Shown here piece by piece: positions 1 to 9,133 of a DNA stretch of 64,000 nucleotides; position 1 is the first letter of the stretch; each line of letters opens with the position of its first letter. The notes under the pieces are model-generated. The model saw nothing but the letters and a program-made list of their open reading frames with translations. It ran no database searches and had not been told where the DNA came from. Made by a program: the position numbers and the translations under genes. This DNA is from Kosakonia radicincitans DSM 16656. Its GTDB lineage: Bacteria > Pseudomonadota > Gammaproteobacteria > Enterobacterales > Enterobacteriaceae. The DNA lies in contig NZ_CP018016.1 of assembly GCF_000280495.2 (NCBI RefSeq), positions 124,001 through 188,000 on the forward strand. Direction: 5' to 3'.

Positions 1-297
1 GTCGTATTGCGCGTTACTGTCACGGCTTCTCTTGGTGAAGAAACCGGCTTCCTGTGCGAAGTGCAGCAGGGCGGTATCTTCTCTATCGACGGTATCGAAG
101 GAACGCAGATGGCGCATTGCCTGGGTGCATACTGCCCGAACATTCTGTTCCCGTATGCCCGTGAATGCATCACCAGCCTGGTATCCCGCGGTACATTCCC
201 GCAACTGAACCTTGCGCCGGTTAACTTTGATGCGCTGTTCATGAACTACCTGCAACAGCAGACTGGCGAAGGTGCTGAACAACATCAGGATGCCTGA
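1..297 (+). CDS. secB: Protein-export chaperone SecB (5' end outside window)
   Basis: Holdase chaperone that keeps precursor proteins unfolded in the cytoplasm and hands them to SecA. Only the C-terminal ~98 residues are present; the reading frame is open from base 1, so the start lies upstream. The visible part contains the conserved segment around [16 protein letters not shown] and the family's acidic/glutamine-rich tail (EGAEQHQDA). The stop codon overlaps the start of gpsA in a TGATG arrangement, so the two are translationally coupled, as in E. coli. Identity is clear from the sequence; only the missing N-terminus limits it. Confidence 0.97.
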   Translation, partial: VVLRVTVTASLGEETGFLCEVQQGGIFSIDGIEGTQMAHCLGAYCPNILFPYARECITSLVSRGTFPQLNLAPVNFDALFMNYLQQQTGEGAEQHQDA

Positions 298-1316
298 TGA
301 ACGCACTTAATGCTGCAATGACTGTGATCGGTGCCGGCTCTTACGGCACCGCTCTTGCTATCACGCTGGCAAGAAATGGCCACCAGGTTGTGCTGTGGGG
401 TCATGACCCGAAACATATCGCGACCCTGCAACACGATCGTTGCAATGCCGCATTTCTTCCCGATGTGCCTTTTCCTGATTCGCTGCAATTAGAAAGCGAC
501 CTTGCGCGTGCGCTGGCCGCCAGCCGCAATATTCTGGTGGTCGTACCCAGCCATGTGTTTGGCGATGTGCTGTCACAGATAAAGCCGCTGATGCGCGATG
601 ATGCACGCATTGTGTGGGCAACGAAAGGTCTGGAAGCGGAAACCGGACGACTGCTACAGGACGTGGCGCGTGAAGTTTTAGGTTCGGCGATCCCGCTGGC
701 GGTAATCTCCGGTCCGACATTTGCCAAAGAACTGGCGGCAGGTTTGCCGACGGCTATCTCGCTGGCTTCTACCGATCCGCAATTTTCTGAAGATCTTCAG
801 CAACTTCTCCACTGCGGCAAAAGCTTCCGTGTTTACAGCAACCCGGATTTCATCGGCGTGCAGCTTGGCGGCGCGGTGAAAAACGTGATTGCGATCGGCG
901 CGGGAATGTCTGATGGCATTGGTTTTGGCGCGAATGCTCGTACGGCGCTGATTACTCGCGGTCTGACGGAAATGTCGCGTCTTGGCGCGGCGCTGGGGGC
1001 CGATCCGTCCACCTTTATGGGCATGGCGGGTTTAGGCGATCTGGTGCTGACCTGTACCGACAACCAGTCGCGCAACCGTCGCTTCGGCATGATGCTTGGC
1101 CAGGGAATGGATGTGCAAAGCGCACAGGACAAAATTGGCCAGGTGGTGGAAGGTTATCGCAATACCAAAGAAGTTCGCGCTCTGGCGCACCGGTTTGGCG
1201 TTGAAATGCCAATAACCGAGGAAATTTATCAGGTATTGTATTGCGGAAAGAATGCACGCGAGGCAGCATTGACACTATTGGGTCGTGCTCGCAAAGACGA
1301 ACGCAGCAATCACTAA
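297..1316 (+). CDS. gpsA: Glycerol-3-phosphate dehydrogenase [NAD(P)+]
   Basis: Cytoplasmic enzyme reducing dihydroxyacetone phosphate to sn-glycerol-3-phosphate, the entry to phospholipid synthesis. The 339-residue product matches the family length. A dinucleotide-binding GAGSYG loop lies at residues 12-17, and the conserved [10 protein letters not shown] segment carrying the catalytic lysine lies near residue 195. The ATG at 297 is fixed by its one-base overlap with the secB stop. It is followed 142 bases later by cysE on the same strand, the secB-gpsA-cysE order seen in E. coli. Confidence 0.97.
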   Translation: MNALNAAMTVIGAGSYGTALAITLARNGHQVVLWGHDPKHIATLQHDRCNAAFLPDVPFPDSLQLESDLARALAASRNILVVVPSHVFGDVLSQIKPLMRDDARIVWATKGLEAETGRLLQDVAREVLGSAIPLAVISGPTFAKELAAGLPTAISLASTDPQFSEDLQQLLHCGKSFRVYSNPDFIGVQLGGAVKNVIAIGAGMSDGIGFGANARTALITRGLTEMSRLGAALGADPSTFMGMAGLGDLVLTCTDNQSRNRRFGMMLGQGMDVQSAQDKIGQVVEGYRNTKEVRALAHRFGVEMPITEEIYQVLYCGKNAREAALTLLGRARKDERSNH

Positions 1317-1458
1317 ATACACTTCTTCTTGTTGCCTCTTTGTTGGCTAAGCCTGTGTCCCCGGTGGCTTGTATAAGTACCAGGGCGCACGGGCTTACTG
1401 CTTTGACGCATCCTGAATACTTTTGTTTATTGAAACGCAGATATTCCTGGAGTAAGCA

Positions 1459-2280
1459 ATGCCGTGTGAAGAACTGGATCTGGTCTGGAATAATATCAAA
1501 GCCGAAGCCCGGGCGCTGGCGGAGTGTGAGCCGATGCTTGCCAGTTTTTATCATGCAACGCTACTCAAGCACGAGAATCTGGGCAGCGCCCTGAGTTATA
1601 TGCTGGCGAACAAACTGGCTTCGCCGATTATGCCGGCGATTGCCATCCGTGAAGTGGTGGAAGAAGCCTACGCTGCCGACCCGGAAATGATCGCCTCCGC
1701 CGCCTGCGATATTCAGGCCGTGCGCACGCGCGACCCGGCGGTGGATAAATACTCCACGCCGCTGCTCTATCTGAAAGGTTTTCACGCCTTACAGGCCTAT
1801 CGCATTGGTCATTGGCTGTGGTCACAGGGCCGTCAGGCGCTGGCAATTTTCCTGCAAAATCAGGTGTCGGTGAGCTTCCAGGTGGATATTCACCCGGCGG
1901 CGAAAATCGGTCGTGGCATTATGCTCGATCACGCCACCGGTATTGTGGTTGGTGAAACCGCCGTCATTGAAGACGACGTCTCGATTCTCCAGTCGGTTAC
2001 TCTCGGCGGTACCGGGAAAACCAGCGGCGATCGCCATCCGAAGATCCGCGAAGGGGTGATGATTGGTGCCGGAGCGAAAATTCTCGGTAATATTGAAGTC
2101 GGACGCGGCGCGAAAATCGGTGCCGGTTCGGTGGTGCTACAACCCGTGCCGCCGCACACCACTGCGGCCGGGGTTCCGGCGCGCATCGTGGGCAAACCCG
2201 AAAGCGATAAACCGTCGATGGATATGGATCAGCATTTTAATGGGATCAACCACGGGTTCGAGTACGGCGACGGCATCTAA
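1459..2280 (+). CDS. cysE: Serine O-acetyltransferase
   Basis: Acetylates L-serine with acetyl-CoA to O-acetylserine, the first step of cysteine synthesis; in E. coli it is feedback-inhibited by cysteine. The 273-residue length equals the E. coli protein. An alpha-helical N-terminal domain (about 1-140) precedes a left-handed beta-helix of hexapeptide repeats (about 145-245). The catalytic Asp143 (QVDIHP) and His158 (LDHATG) are present. The start is supported by GGAG eight bases upstream. The 142-base gap after gpsA leaves room for its own promoter. Confidence 0.97.
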   Translation: MPCEELDLVWNNIKAEARALAECEPMLASFYHATLLKHENLGSALSYMLANKLASPIMPAIAIREVVEEAYAADPEMIASAACDIQAVRTRDPAVDKYSTPLLYLKGFHALQAYRIGHWLWSQGRQALAIFLQNQVSVSFQVDIHPAAKIGRGIMLDHATGIVVGETAVIEDDVSILQSVTLGGTGKTSGDRHPKIREGVMIGAGAKILGNIEVGRGAKIGAGSVVLQPVPPHTTAAGVPARIVGKPESDKPSMDMDQHFNGINHGFEYGDGI

Positions 2281-2309
2281 TTTTCCGGCTATTTTGCTCG
2301 CCTGAACCA

Positions 2310-2382
2310 GGGCAGTGCTCAAAATCCTCACGTACATTGTGTACGCTCCGATTTTTCCGCGCTGTCCGTGTTCTGTCTGCCC
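2310..2382. repeat. Nested palindromic intergenic element downstream of cysE
   Basis: An outer inverted repeat GGGCAG (2310-2315)/CTGCCC (2377-2382) encloses a perfect inner one, CGTACA-TTG-TGTACG (2331-2345), flanked by AAATC and GATTT that can extend the stem. It sits in the convergent cysE-trmL gap. I remember similar units (CTCAAAATCCTCACGTAC...) in other enterobacterial intergenic regions but cannot name the family. It may act as a terminator or mRNA-end structure for cysE. Confidence 0.55.
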
Positions 2383-2428
2383 TCGCCAATAACGCCAGAA
2401 AAATTGACGCGTTAACACCAACTTCCAG

Positions 2429-2456
2429 GTCGGATAAGGCATTGCCGCTATCCGAC
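2429..2456. repeat. REP-like hairpin between cysE and trmL
   Basis: GTCGGATA (2429-2436) pairs perfectly with TATCCGAC (2449-2456) around AAGGC...GCC, the style of enterobacterial REP/BIME units. It lies just past the trmL stop codon, where REP sequences commonly protect mRNA 3' ends. Confidence 0.55.
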
Positions 2457-2462
2457 AATCCG

Positions 2463-2936
2463 TTAACTCCGCAGCACCGCGCCGGGATAGCCCAGCTGGC
2501 GCCAGGCTTCATACACCACCACGGATACGGCATTTGACAGGTTCATGCTGCGGCTGTCCGGCATCATCGGAATACGGATTTTTTGCTGTGGCGGCAGCGC
2601 ATCAAGGATCGTGGCGGGCAGGCCGCGCGTTTCCGGGCCAAACATCAGATAATCCCCGTCCTGAAAACTGACCGCGCTGTGTGCAGGGGTACCTTTAGTG
2701 GTGAGCGCAAACAGGCGCTGCGGCTGCTGAGCTTCGACAAACGCAGCGTAATCCGCGTGGCGCTTCACGGCAGCGAACTCATGATAATCCAGCCCCGCGC
2801 GGCGCAGACGTTTATCGTCCCAGGTAAAACCCATCGGTTCGATAATGTGCAGGCTGAAACCGGTATTGGCGCACAGGCGAATAATGTTCCCGGTATTGGG
2901 TGGGATTTCTGGTTCAAATAATACGATGTTTAACAT
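2463..2936 (-). CDS. trmL: tRNA (cytidine/uridine-34 2'-O)-methyltransferase TrmL
   Basis: SPOUT-family (trefoil-knot) methyltransferase that 2'-O-methylates the wobble base of tRNA-Leu isoacceptors using S-adenosylmethionine. The product is 157 residues, the usual length. Family landmarks are the N-terminal [18 protein letters not shown], the central [12 protein letters not shown]-binding loop and the C-terminal [15 protein letters not shown] segment. AAGGGGG precedes the ATG at a good distance. It is convergent with cysE and lies 36 bases upstream of the lldD stop codon. Confidence 0.95.
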   Translation of the reverse strand: MLNIVLFEPEIPPNTGNIIRLCANTGFSLHIIEPMGFTWDDKRLRRAGLDYHEFAAVKRHADYAAFVEAQQPQRLFALTTKGTPAHSAVSFQDGDYLMFGPETRGLPATILDALPPQQKIRIPMMPDSRSMNLSNAVSVVVYEAWRQLGYPGAVLRS

Positions 2937-2972
2937 ACTGCCCCCTTAATAGCGGGGGCAGGATAGCACTCT

Positions 2973-4160
2973 CTAAGCCGCATCGCCATGCGTCAGCGGT
3001 GCCAGCGCGGCGGGTAGCTGGTGGAGCGTTTGTACCAGCGATTCTTTGCTGATTTCGCGAATCGATTTCGCGCCGGTCAGCGTCATTGCCACTTTCATTT
3101 CTTTCTCGATCAGATCCAGCAAGTTCGCCACGCCCTTGCGGCCATGCGTTGCCAGCGCATACAGATACGCGCGGCCCAGCAGCACGGAATCGGCACCGAG
3201 CGCAATCATACGCACCACATCAAGACCGTTGCGAATACCGCTGTCAGCCAGAATGGTGATATCGCCTTTTACCGCATCGGCAATCGCTGGTAATGCACGG
3301 GCGGAAGAGAGCACGCCATCCAGCTGGCGGCCACCGTGGTTGGAAACCACAATGCCATCAGCGCCGAAACGCACCGCATCGCGGGCATCTTCCGGATCGA
3401 GGATCCCTTTGATCACCATCGGGCCGTCCCAGAATTCGCGGATCCACTCCAGGTCTTTCCAGGAAATGGAGGGATCGAAATTCTTCGCCAGCCAGCCAAT
3501 ATAGTCTTCCAGCCCGGTCGGTTTGCCGAGATAGGCGGAAATATTGCCCAAATCATGCGGACGGCCATTTACCCCCACATCCCACGCCCATTGTGGATGC
3601 AATACCGATTGCACATAACGGCGCAGGGCGGCATTGGGGCCGCTCATTCCGGAATGGGCATCGCGGTAGCGCGCGCCCGGCGTCGGCATATCCACGGTGA
3701 AGACCAGCGTCGAGCAGCCTGCGGCTTTTGCCCGCTCCAGCGCGTTACGCATAAAACCGCGATCGCGCAGCACATAGAGCTGGAACCACATCGGGCGTTT
3801 GATGGTTGGTGCCACTTCTTCAATCGGGCACACCGAAACGGTGGAGAGTGTGAATGGAATGCCTTTCGCATCGGCAGCGCCTGCGGCCTGCACTTCGCCA
3901 CGACGGGCATACATACCGCACAGCCCGACCGGTCCCAGCGCCACCGGCATACTGAGCTTCTCATTGAATAGCGTGGTGTCGAGGCTGAGCGTGGACATAT
4001 CCTTCAACACCCGCTGGCGCAGCGCCACCTGTGACAAATCTTCCACGTTGCGGCGCAGGGTATATTCGGCATATGCGCCACCGTCGATATAGTGAAACAG
4101 GAACGGCGGCAAAATGCGTTTTGCCGCTGCGCGATAGTCGCTGGCTGCGGAAATAATCAT
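2973..4160 (-). CDS. lldD: L-lactate dehydrogenase (FMN-dependent, quinone-linked)
   Basis: Membrane-associated flavoenzyme oxidising L-lactate to pyruvate and passing electrons to quinone. The 395 residues form an alpha-hydroxy-acid oxidase TIM barrel. The [10 protein letters not shown] signature carries the catalytic histidine and substrate arginine, and FMN-contact segments such as [22 protein letters not shown] are conserved (only short parts quoted here are needed: ADSGIR, GLDVVR). Last gene of lldPRD; its start overlaps the lldR stop by 4 bases (ATGA), so it is translationally coupled. Confidence 0.97.
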   Translation of the reverse strand: MIISAASDYRAAAKRILPPFLFHYIDGGAYAEYTLRRNVEDLSQVALRQRVLKDMSTLSLDTTLFNEKLSMPVALGPVGLCGMYARRGEVQAAGAADAKGIPFTLSTVSVCPIEEVAPTIKRPMWFQLYVLRDRGFMRNALERAKAAGCSTLVFTVDMPTPGARYRDAHSGMSGPNAALRRYVQSVLHPQWAWDVGVNGRPHDLGNISAYLGKPTGLEDYIGWLAKNFDPSISWKDLEWIREFWDGPMVIKGILDPEDARDAVRFGADGIVVSNHGGRQLDGVLSSARALPAIADAVKGDITILADSGIRNGLDVVRMIALGADSVLLGRAYLYALATHGRKGVANLLDLIEKEMKVAMTLTGAKSIREISKESLVQTLHQLPAALAPLTHGDAA

Positions 4161-4933
4161 GCTTTTTTCTCCCTTGAATGCGAATTCTGCTCGTCGGGCA
4201 GGCGGGTGATGCGCGCCTGGCGGGCCTGATCTTCATCAAATTGTCGAATAGTGGTATGCACAAAACCGAGGTGCGCCATCATCGCCTGACGCGCGCCATC
4301 AGCATCGCCCGCGAAAATGGCGTCCATCACCGCGCGGTGCTGTTCGGTCAGACGGGCAAAAACGGGCGGCACGAGATACATGCGCTGGCGGCTCTGTTTT
4401 ACCGAGGATTGCAGCAGGTCGAAGAAGCCGCGCATCGTTTGCAGCAGCACCACATTATGCGAGGCTTCTGCAATGGCGAGATGGAAACGCACATCTGCCT
4501 GCGACGCGAGATCGGGGTCATCCGACTGCGAGGCGTCAAAGCACAGGGCAATCTTCTCTTTATCCGCTTCGGTGGCGCGCATGGCAGCATGCCATGCGGT
4601 GCTGGCTTCAATGGCGTGACGGGCTTCGAGGATATCAAAGCTGTAATCGGGGTCATCGCTGAGCAGCGTTTTCAGCGGCTGAACAATATTCTGTTCTGAC
4701 CAGGTTTCGTGCTGCCAACGTACAAAAGTACCGCCGCCGCGACGGCTCAGCAGCACGCCTTCGCTGACCAGTTTCGCAAGGGCTTCACGCAACGAATTGC
4801 GCGAAACCCCAAGCTGTACGGACAGCTGGCGTTCGGCGGGCAGTTTCATGCCCGCTTCCAGTTGTTGTTCAGCAATCAGCGCCCGAACGCGGTCTGCAAC
4901 CTCGTCAGCCAGGCGTCGGGGTAAAACCGTCAT
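4157..4933 (-). CDS. lldR: GntR-family repressor of the lactate operon
   Basis: FadR-subfamily regulator: a winged helix-turn-helix at about residues 8-75 ([19 protein letters not shown]) and an all-helical ligand-binding domain at about 95-235. In E. coli it represses, and with L-lactate activates, lldPRD. The 258-residue length matches. It overlaps lldP upstream and lldD downstream by 4 bases each. Two matching operators lie upstream of lldP (6663-6679 and 6789-6805). Confidence 0.96.
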   Translation of the reverse strand: MTVLPRRLADEVADRVRALIAEQQLEAGMKLPAERQLSVQLGVSRNSLREALAKLVSEGVLLSRRGGGTFVRWQHETWSEQNIVQPLKTLLSDDPDYSFDILEARHAIEASTAWHAAMRATEADKEKIALCFDASQSDDPDLASQADVRFHLAIAEASHNVVLLQTMRGFFDLLQSSVKQSRQRMYLVPPVFARLTEQHRAVMDAIFAGDADGARQAMMAHLGFVHTTIRQFDEDQARQARITRLPDEQNSHSREKKA

Positions 4934-6585
4934 GGGATCATCCAGGTCAGTACATAAGCCTGAAGTGTGGTGATCACACCCACCATGCAGGTGAAAATCA
5001 GACTGTGTTTAACGGTAAAGCGGAACAGGTCTGACTCTTTGCCAACCAGTCCGACCGCCGCACAAGCAATGGCGATCGACTGCGGCGAGATCATTTTGCC
5101 GGTGACGCCGCCGGTGGTGTTGGCTGCGACCATCAGCACATCCGAGACGCCGATCTGCTGAGCGGCGGTCGCTTGCAGCGCGGCAAACAGCGCATTCGAC
5201 GACGTGTCGGAACCGGTGAGAAATACCCCCAGCCAGCCGAGGAATGGCGAGAAGAAGGTGAAGGCGCTGCCGGTATGTGCCAGCGCGAGTGCCAGCGTCG
5301 ACGACAGCCCGGAATAGTTCGAGATAAAGGCGAAGGCCAGTACCATACCGATTGAGTAAATCGGCAGCGCCAGATCTTTCAGCGTACTGACAAAGGTGCT
5401 GACCGCCTCTTTTGGTTTCATGCGCAGCCAGACAATTGACAGGATCGCCGCGAACAGAATGGCGGTGCCGGTGGCAGAGAACCAGTCGAATTTATACACC
5501 GCGGCATACGGCGTGGCGGCACTGACAACCGGCGGCATGCGGGCAACCAGCTTGTCGAGATGCGGCACGGAAATATTGAATACCCAGTCATACAGCGCGC
5601 CGCCTGGTGCAAACAGCGCTTTGAACGGCGGTACGCTCCACAGCGTGACGGTTGCTGTCAGGAACAGGAACGGCGACCAGGCGCGCAGAACCTGCCCGGC
5701 ACTGTAGTGCGTGCGTTTTAAATCGAGATCAACCTGCGCCGCACCCATATCGCCAAAGCGGAAGATGCGCACCGGCCGCCAGCGTTTCAGGAACAGCGTC
5801 AGGCACACCAGCGAAACCAGCGACGAAATGATATCCGGCAGTTCCGGGCCGATAAAGTTGGAGCTCAGATATTGGGCAACAGCAAACGAGCCGCCCGCTA
5901 CCAGCACCGCAGGCCAGGTCTCTTTCACGCCGCGCCAGCCATCCATAATCGCCATGATCCAGAACAGCACGATAATGGTCAGGAACGGCAACTGGCGGCC
6001 TACCATCTGGCCAATCTCAAAGCTCTCCAGCCCGGTGACCTGGCCTGCGACCAGAATCGGAATACCCATCGCGCCAAACGCCACGGGCGCAGTATTCACA
6101 ATCAGGCATAAACCGGCGGCATACAGTGGATTAAAGCCCAGCCCGACCAGCAATGCGGCGGTGATTGCCACCGGCGCGCCGAACCCGGCCGCCCCTTCGA
6201 GAAACGCGCCAAACGAGAAGCCAACAATTAACATTTGCAGGCGCTGGTCGGGCGTAATCGAGAGGATTGATGAGCGGATAATGTCGAACTGCCCGGTTTT
6301 CACCGAGATCTTGTAGACAAATACTGCCGCCACGATGATCCACGCAATCGGCCACAGGCCATAGAAGAAGCCGTAAACCACCGAGGCAAGGGCGTGATCC
6401 ACGGGCATATGGTAAAACAGCAGCGCCACCGCAAGGGCGATGGCGACCGTCCAGCTCGCGGCCACATAGCCTTTGAGCTTGAGTTTTATCAGAGCAAAAA
6501 AGAAAAACAGGATCGGTAGCGATGCGATCAGACTTGATAGCCAGAGGTTCCCGGCCGGGTCGTAATTCTGTTGCCAGAGGCTCAT
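4930..6585 (-). CDS. lldP: L-lactate permease
   Basis: Inner-membrane proton symporter for L-lactate (also D-lactate and glycolate in E. coli), first gene of lldPRD. From the ATG at 6585 it encodes 551 residues, exactly the E. coli length, beginning [12 protein letters not shown]. An upstream in-frame ATG at 6612 would add nine residues but lacks a ribosome site, whereas GGGAG lies just before 6585. Hydrophobic segments run along the whole length. LctP-family landmarks include [17 protein letters not shown] and the C-terminal [13 protein letters not shown]. Confidence 0.97.
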   Translation of the reverse strand: MSLWQQNYDPAGNLWLSSLIASLPILFFFFALIKLKLKGYVAASWTVAIALAVALLFYHMPVDHALASVVYGFFYGLWPIAWIIVAAVFVYKISVKTGQFDIIRSSILSITPDQRLQMLIVGFSFGAFLEGAAGFGAPVAITAALLVGLGFNPLYAAGLCLIVNTAPVAFGAMGIPILVAGQVTGLESFEIGQMVGRQLPFLTIIVLFWIMAIMDGWRGVKETWPAVLVAGGSFAVAQYLSSNFIGPELPDIISSLVSLVCLTLFLKRWRPVRIFRFGDMGAAQVDLDLKRTHYSAGQVLRAWSPFLFLTATVTLWSVPPFKALFAPGGALYDWVFNISVPHLDKLVARMPPVVSAATPYAAVYKFDWFSATGTAILFAAILSIVWLRMKPKEAVSTFVSTLKDLALPIYSIGMVLAFAFISNYSGLSSTLALALAHTGSAFTFFSPFLGWLGVFLTGSDTSSNALFAALQATAAQQIGVSDVLMVAANTTGGVTGKMISPQSIAIACAAVGLVGKESDLFRFTVKHSLIFTCMVGVITTLQAYVLTWMIP

Positions 6586-6662
6586 GCAGGTGTCTCCCGA
6601 GAACCACAACAAAGCCGGTACGCGGTAAGTCTGTGCTTAACGCTGCGTCACAAGTTTTGTAA

Positions 6663-6679
6663 AAGTGGTCCTGCCAATG
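6663..6679 (-). promoter_or_regulatory. LldR operator O2 (downstream site)
   Basis: AAGTGGTCCTGCCAATG is a degenerate copy of the AATTGGTnnnACCAATT pattern used by LldR/PdhR-type regulators. Its centre is 126 bases from the O1 site, the spacing I recall for the two E. coli lldP operators. By that geometry the start of transcription falls near 6700. A weak TTGCCC (6734-6729) and TAACCA (6712-6707), 16 bases apart, would be the promoter hexamers. Confidence 0.6.
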
Positions 6680-6788
6680 CGATGGTGTAGGGTTGGTGAT
6701 AACGAATGGTTATCCAAATGTTGCATTTGGGCAATGGCTATGTGACGGGATTTGATGGAACTGTGAAGCAGGGAGAGAATCAAAGTGG

Positions 6789-6805
6789 AATTGGTAGGGC
6801 CAATT
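6789..6805 (-). promoter_or_regulatory. LldR operator O1 (upstream site)
   Basis: AATTGGTAGGGCCAATT is a near-perfect dyad matching the LldR consensus AATTGGTnnnACCAATT at all but one base. It lies about 200 bases upstream of lldP and about 40 bases past the yibL stop. Together with O2 it would allow looping across the lldP promoter. Confidence 0.75.
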
Positions 6806-6847
6806 CAGATCGCCCCCGCGCTCAGCACGCGACAAGGGCGATACCAA

Positions 6848-7210
6848 TTAGAATTCGCTTTTGGCAAAGCCAGTCATCACGTCGAGACCCATTTCGCGGC
6901 CCAGCGCCGTCATCGGGTGCACAACCACCAGCCCACGAACGCTTTTTTTCAGCTTACCGAGATCGGCCTGCTCTTTTTTGCTGATGGCGCGGCTGAACGG
7001 CATTTTCAGTAGCTTTTGCGCTTCTTTGCTCAGCTTCTGATTGTGCTGCTCGCGCAGGCGGGCAATTTCCGTCTCCAGCGTGGATTTCTCTTTTTCCAGT
7101 TCGGCGTATTTTTCTGCCGCATCGACTAAAGAGAGGTCAGCCTGCTGGTGGTGAATTGCATCGAGGCGGTCGCTCAGGCGCTTGATTTCGTTCTTTTCAA
7201 CGTCTTTCAT
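6848..7210 (-). CDS. yibL: YibL, ribosome-associated small protein of unknown role
   Basis: A 120-residue, lysine-rich, coiled-coil-like protein (strong heptads at about 1-65) with a conserved C-terminal [26 protein letters not shown] segment (recognisable from its core [12 protein letters not shown]). The E. coli homologue co-fractionates with ribosomes; no biochemical activity is known to me. The start at 7210 ([12 protein letters not shown]) gives the E. coli length; an in-frame ATG ten codons upstream is not supported. It sits between lldP and mtlR, all on the minus strand. Confidence 0.92.
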   Translation of the reverse strand: MKDVEKNEIKRLSDRLDAIHHQQADLSLVDAAEKYAELEKEKSTLETEIARLREQHNQKLSKEAQKLLKMPFSRAISKKEQADLGKLKKSVRGLVVVHPMTALGREMGLDVMTGFAKSEF

Positions 7211-7263
7211 GGTGCTCAGTTTTGTTGGGGGAAAATGCAAGGATACAACATTTGCGGCGGCGC

Positions 7264-7854
7264 TTACTTATGGAATGCCTTTTTTAAGCTGATGCGGGAG
7301 ATGAGCTCAGTCAATGAAAGCACCATGGTGGAGCGCACCACTTGCTGGTAGCGCTGCTTCTGCATGGCGAACAGATCGGCATCGCTGGTATCAAATTGTG
7401 GGGTTGGCGGCAGGGCGGCCACGCAATGCAGTTCGCCGAACGGACCGAGAATTTCATCGTCGGTAAATGCGTATTCCGTACCGTCGTGATTCAGCTCTTC
7501 ACGCAGCGCCATCAGGAGCTCCGCGTCTTCATACTCCGCACGGGAAATCACGCCCAGGCCGTAAATCAGCTTCAGCCGTACGGATAAATTGCCCAGCGGT
7601 CCATCTCCGTCAAGCAGCGGCTCTACAGCATATTTCACCGCGTAGTCATCTTTGCGAAATACCTGCAACACCAGAATATTGATGGCTTCATTGAGCAGTT
7701 CAACGGCAGCAATCAAAAAGCTTCGTACGGTTTTGCCCGCATTCAGACGCTCGAGTACACGGTTTTCGAAAGCCTGCGTTTGTTCCATTATTGCCTGCAT
7801 ATCTGACAATTTCGTTAACTGGCGCGGGGATTCCCGCGCCAAAACCGGCATCAT
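7264..7854 (-). CDS. mtlR: Mannitol operon repressor
   Basis: MtlR-family repressor of mtlAD, 196 residues (195 in E. coli), lacking a classical helix-turn-helix. Conserved blocks are [40 protein letters not shown] and the C-terminal [15 protein letters not shown]. The start codon overlaps the mtlD stop (ATGA). A second ATG follows directly, so translation could begin one codon later. Third gene of mtlADR. Confidence 0.95.
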   Translation of the reverse strand: MMPVLARESPRQLTKLSDMQAIMEQTQAFENRVLERLNAGKTVRSFLIAAVELLNEAINILVLQVFRKDDYAVKYAVEPLLDGDGPLGNLSVRLKLIYGLGVISRAEYEDAELLMALREELNHDGTEYAFTDDEILGPFGELHCVAALPPTPQFDTSDADLFAMQKQRYQQVVRSTMVLSLTELISRISLKKAFHK

Positions 7855-8999
7855 GCCTTTGCGTTATATGCGTCGATGGCTTCGGTAACGACCGGGCTGT
7901 TAGCATCCAGGCCAGAAATTTGCGCCAGCGCAGCCTGCGGGCCTTTCTCTTCGATAAGCTGGGCCAGCTCTTGCGCCTGCGGATCCTGCTCGCTGCGGTA
8001 GTGCATTGCAGCGGCGATACCTTTCACCAGGTTTGCGTGCGGCAGGTTGTACTCCAGCGTACCGAGCAGCGGTTTAATCAGACGGTCGCCGGCGCTCAGT
8101 TTACGCAGCGGCTGACGGCCAACGCGTTCCACATCGTCTTTCAGCCACGGGTTTTCAAAACGACCGAGGATTTTCTGAATGTACGCAGCGTGCTTTTCGG
8201 GATCGAAGCCATAACGCTTGATCAGTACCGCGCCGCTCTCTTCCATTGCGCCTTTCACTACGGCGCGGATAGCGTCGTCGAGGATGGCATCGCGAATGGT
8301 CTGATGGCCGGTCTGTTTTCCAAGGTACGCGGTTATAGCATGCCCGGTATTCAGCGTGAAGAGCTTGCGCTCAACAAATGCCATCAGGTTATCGGTTAAC
8401 TCCATGCCAGGAATGGCTGGCAGCGCGCCTTTGAACTGGGTTTTATCAACAATCCACTCGCTGAAGGTTTCCACTGTCACTTCCAGCGGATCGTTGGTGG
8501 CGGATTCCGCTGGCGGAACGATGCGGTCAACGGCCGAGTCGACAAAGCCGACATGCTCTTCCACCCACGCTTTATCGGCATCGGCCAGTGCGGCGATCAC
8601 ATGGCCTTTCAGTTGGGTGGTGCCGCGTACCATGTTTTCACAGGCAATGATATTCAGCGGCGTGTTGATGCCCTGCGCTTTGCGCTTCGCCAGACCTTTG
8701 GCAATCGCCGGGGCGATACGCTCCAGAACAACCGGTCCCACGGCAGTGGTAACCAGGTCGACGTGCGCTATCAGGTCAATCACTTCATCACCGATGCTGC
8801 TGACAGCGTTGACGCCGGAAACGGTATCAATCTGCTGTTTTTCTCCCACAACGTGAACCTGATAGCTATGACGGGCATTCAGGGCGTCGAGCACCACCTG
8901 ATTCACATCGGCGAATGTCAGTTCAATCCCCGCGTCGGCAAGCAGTTTGCCGATGAAGCCACGTCCGATATTACCTGCGCCAAAATGTAATGCTTTCAT
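7851..8999 (-). CDS. mtlD: Mannitol-1-phosphate 5-dehydrogenase
   Basis: Cytoplasmic NAD-dependent enzyme oxidising mannitol-1-phosphate (made by MtlA) to fructose-6-phosphate. From 8999 the product is 382 residues, the E. coli length, starting [17 protein letters not shown] with the Rossmann GAGNIGRG loop. An in-frame ATG five codons upstream is disfavoured by length. The catalytic Lys region of polyol-specific long-chain dehydrogenases ([10 protein letters not shown]) is present. Second gene of mtlADR. Confidence 0.97.
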   Translation of the reverse strand: MKALHFGAGNIGRGFIGKLLADAGIELTFADVNQVVLDALNARHSYQVHVVGEKQQIDTVSGVNAVSSIGDEVIDLIAHVDLVTTAVGPVVLERIAPAIAKGLAKRKAQGINTPLNIIACENMVRGTTQLKGHVIAALADADKAWVEEHVGFVDSAVDRIVPPAESATNDPLEVTVETFSEWIVDKTQFKGALPAIPGMELTDNLMAFVERKLFTLNTGHAITAYLGKQTGHQTIRDAILDDAIRAVVKGAMEESGAVLIKRYGFDPEKHAAYIQKILGRFENPWLKDDVERVGRQPLRKLSAGDRLIKPLLGTLEYNLPHANLVKGIAAAMHYRSEQDPQAQELAQLIEEKGPQAALAQISGLDANSPVVTEAIDAYNAKA

Positions 9000-9073
9000 A
9001 GAATTAACCTTCATAAATGTTTTACCCGAGAGGGCCTGGGTGAAGGAACATATACCGTTCTCCTCACCCTGAC

Positions 9074-9093
9074 CCTCTCCCCGAAGGGAGAGG
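9074..9093. repeat. Palindromic unit between mtlA and mtlD
   Basis: CCTCTCCC-CGAA-GGGAGAGG forms a perfect 8-base-pair stem with a tetraloop. An element of similar design lies between dppA and dppB (55813-55842). Both sit after the first, membrane- or periplasm-targeted gene of a sugar or peptide transport operon, where such hairpins usually stabilise the upstream mRNA. Confidence 0.6.
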
Positions 9094-9096
9094 ACA

Positions 9097-9128
9097 AAAG
9101 CCCGGTAAGCATTTTGCTACCGGGCTTT
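9097..9128 (-). terminator. Hairpin directly downstream of mtlA
   Basis: On the minus strand AAAGCCCGGTA (9128-9118) pairs with TACCGGGCTTT (9107-9097), followed by TGTCC rather than a long T run. It starts about six bases after the mtlA stop. It probably gives partial termination or 3'-end protection, making mtlA mRNA more abundant than mtlDR. Confidence 0.65.
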
Positions 9129-9133
9129 GGGGA

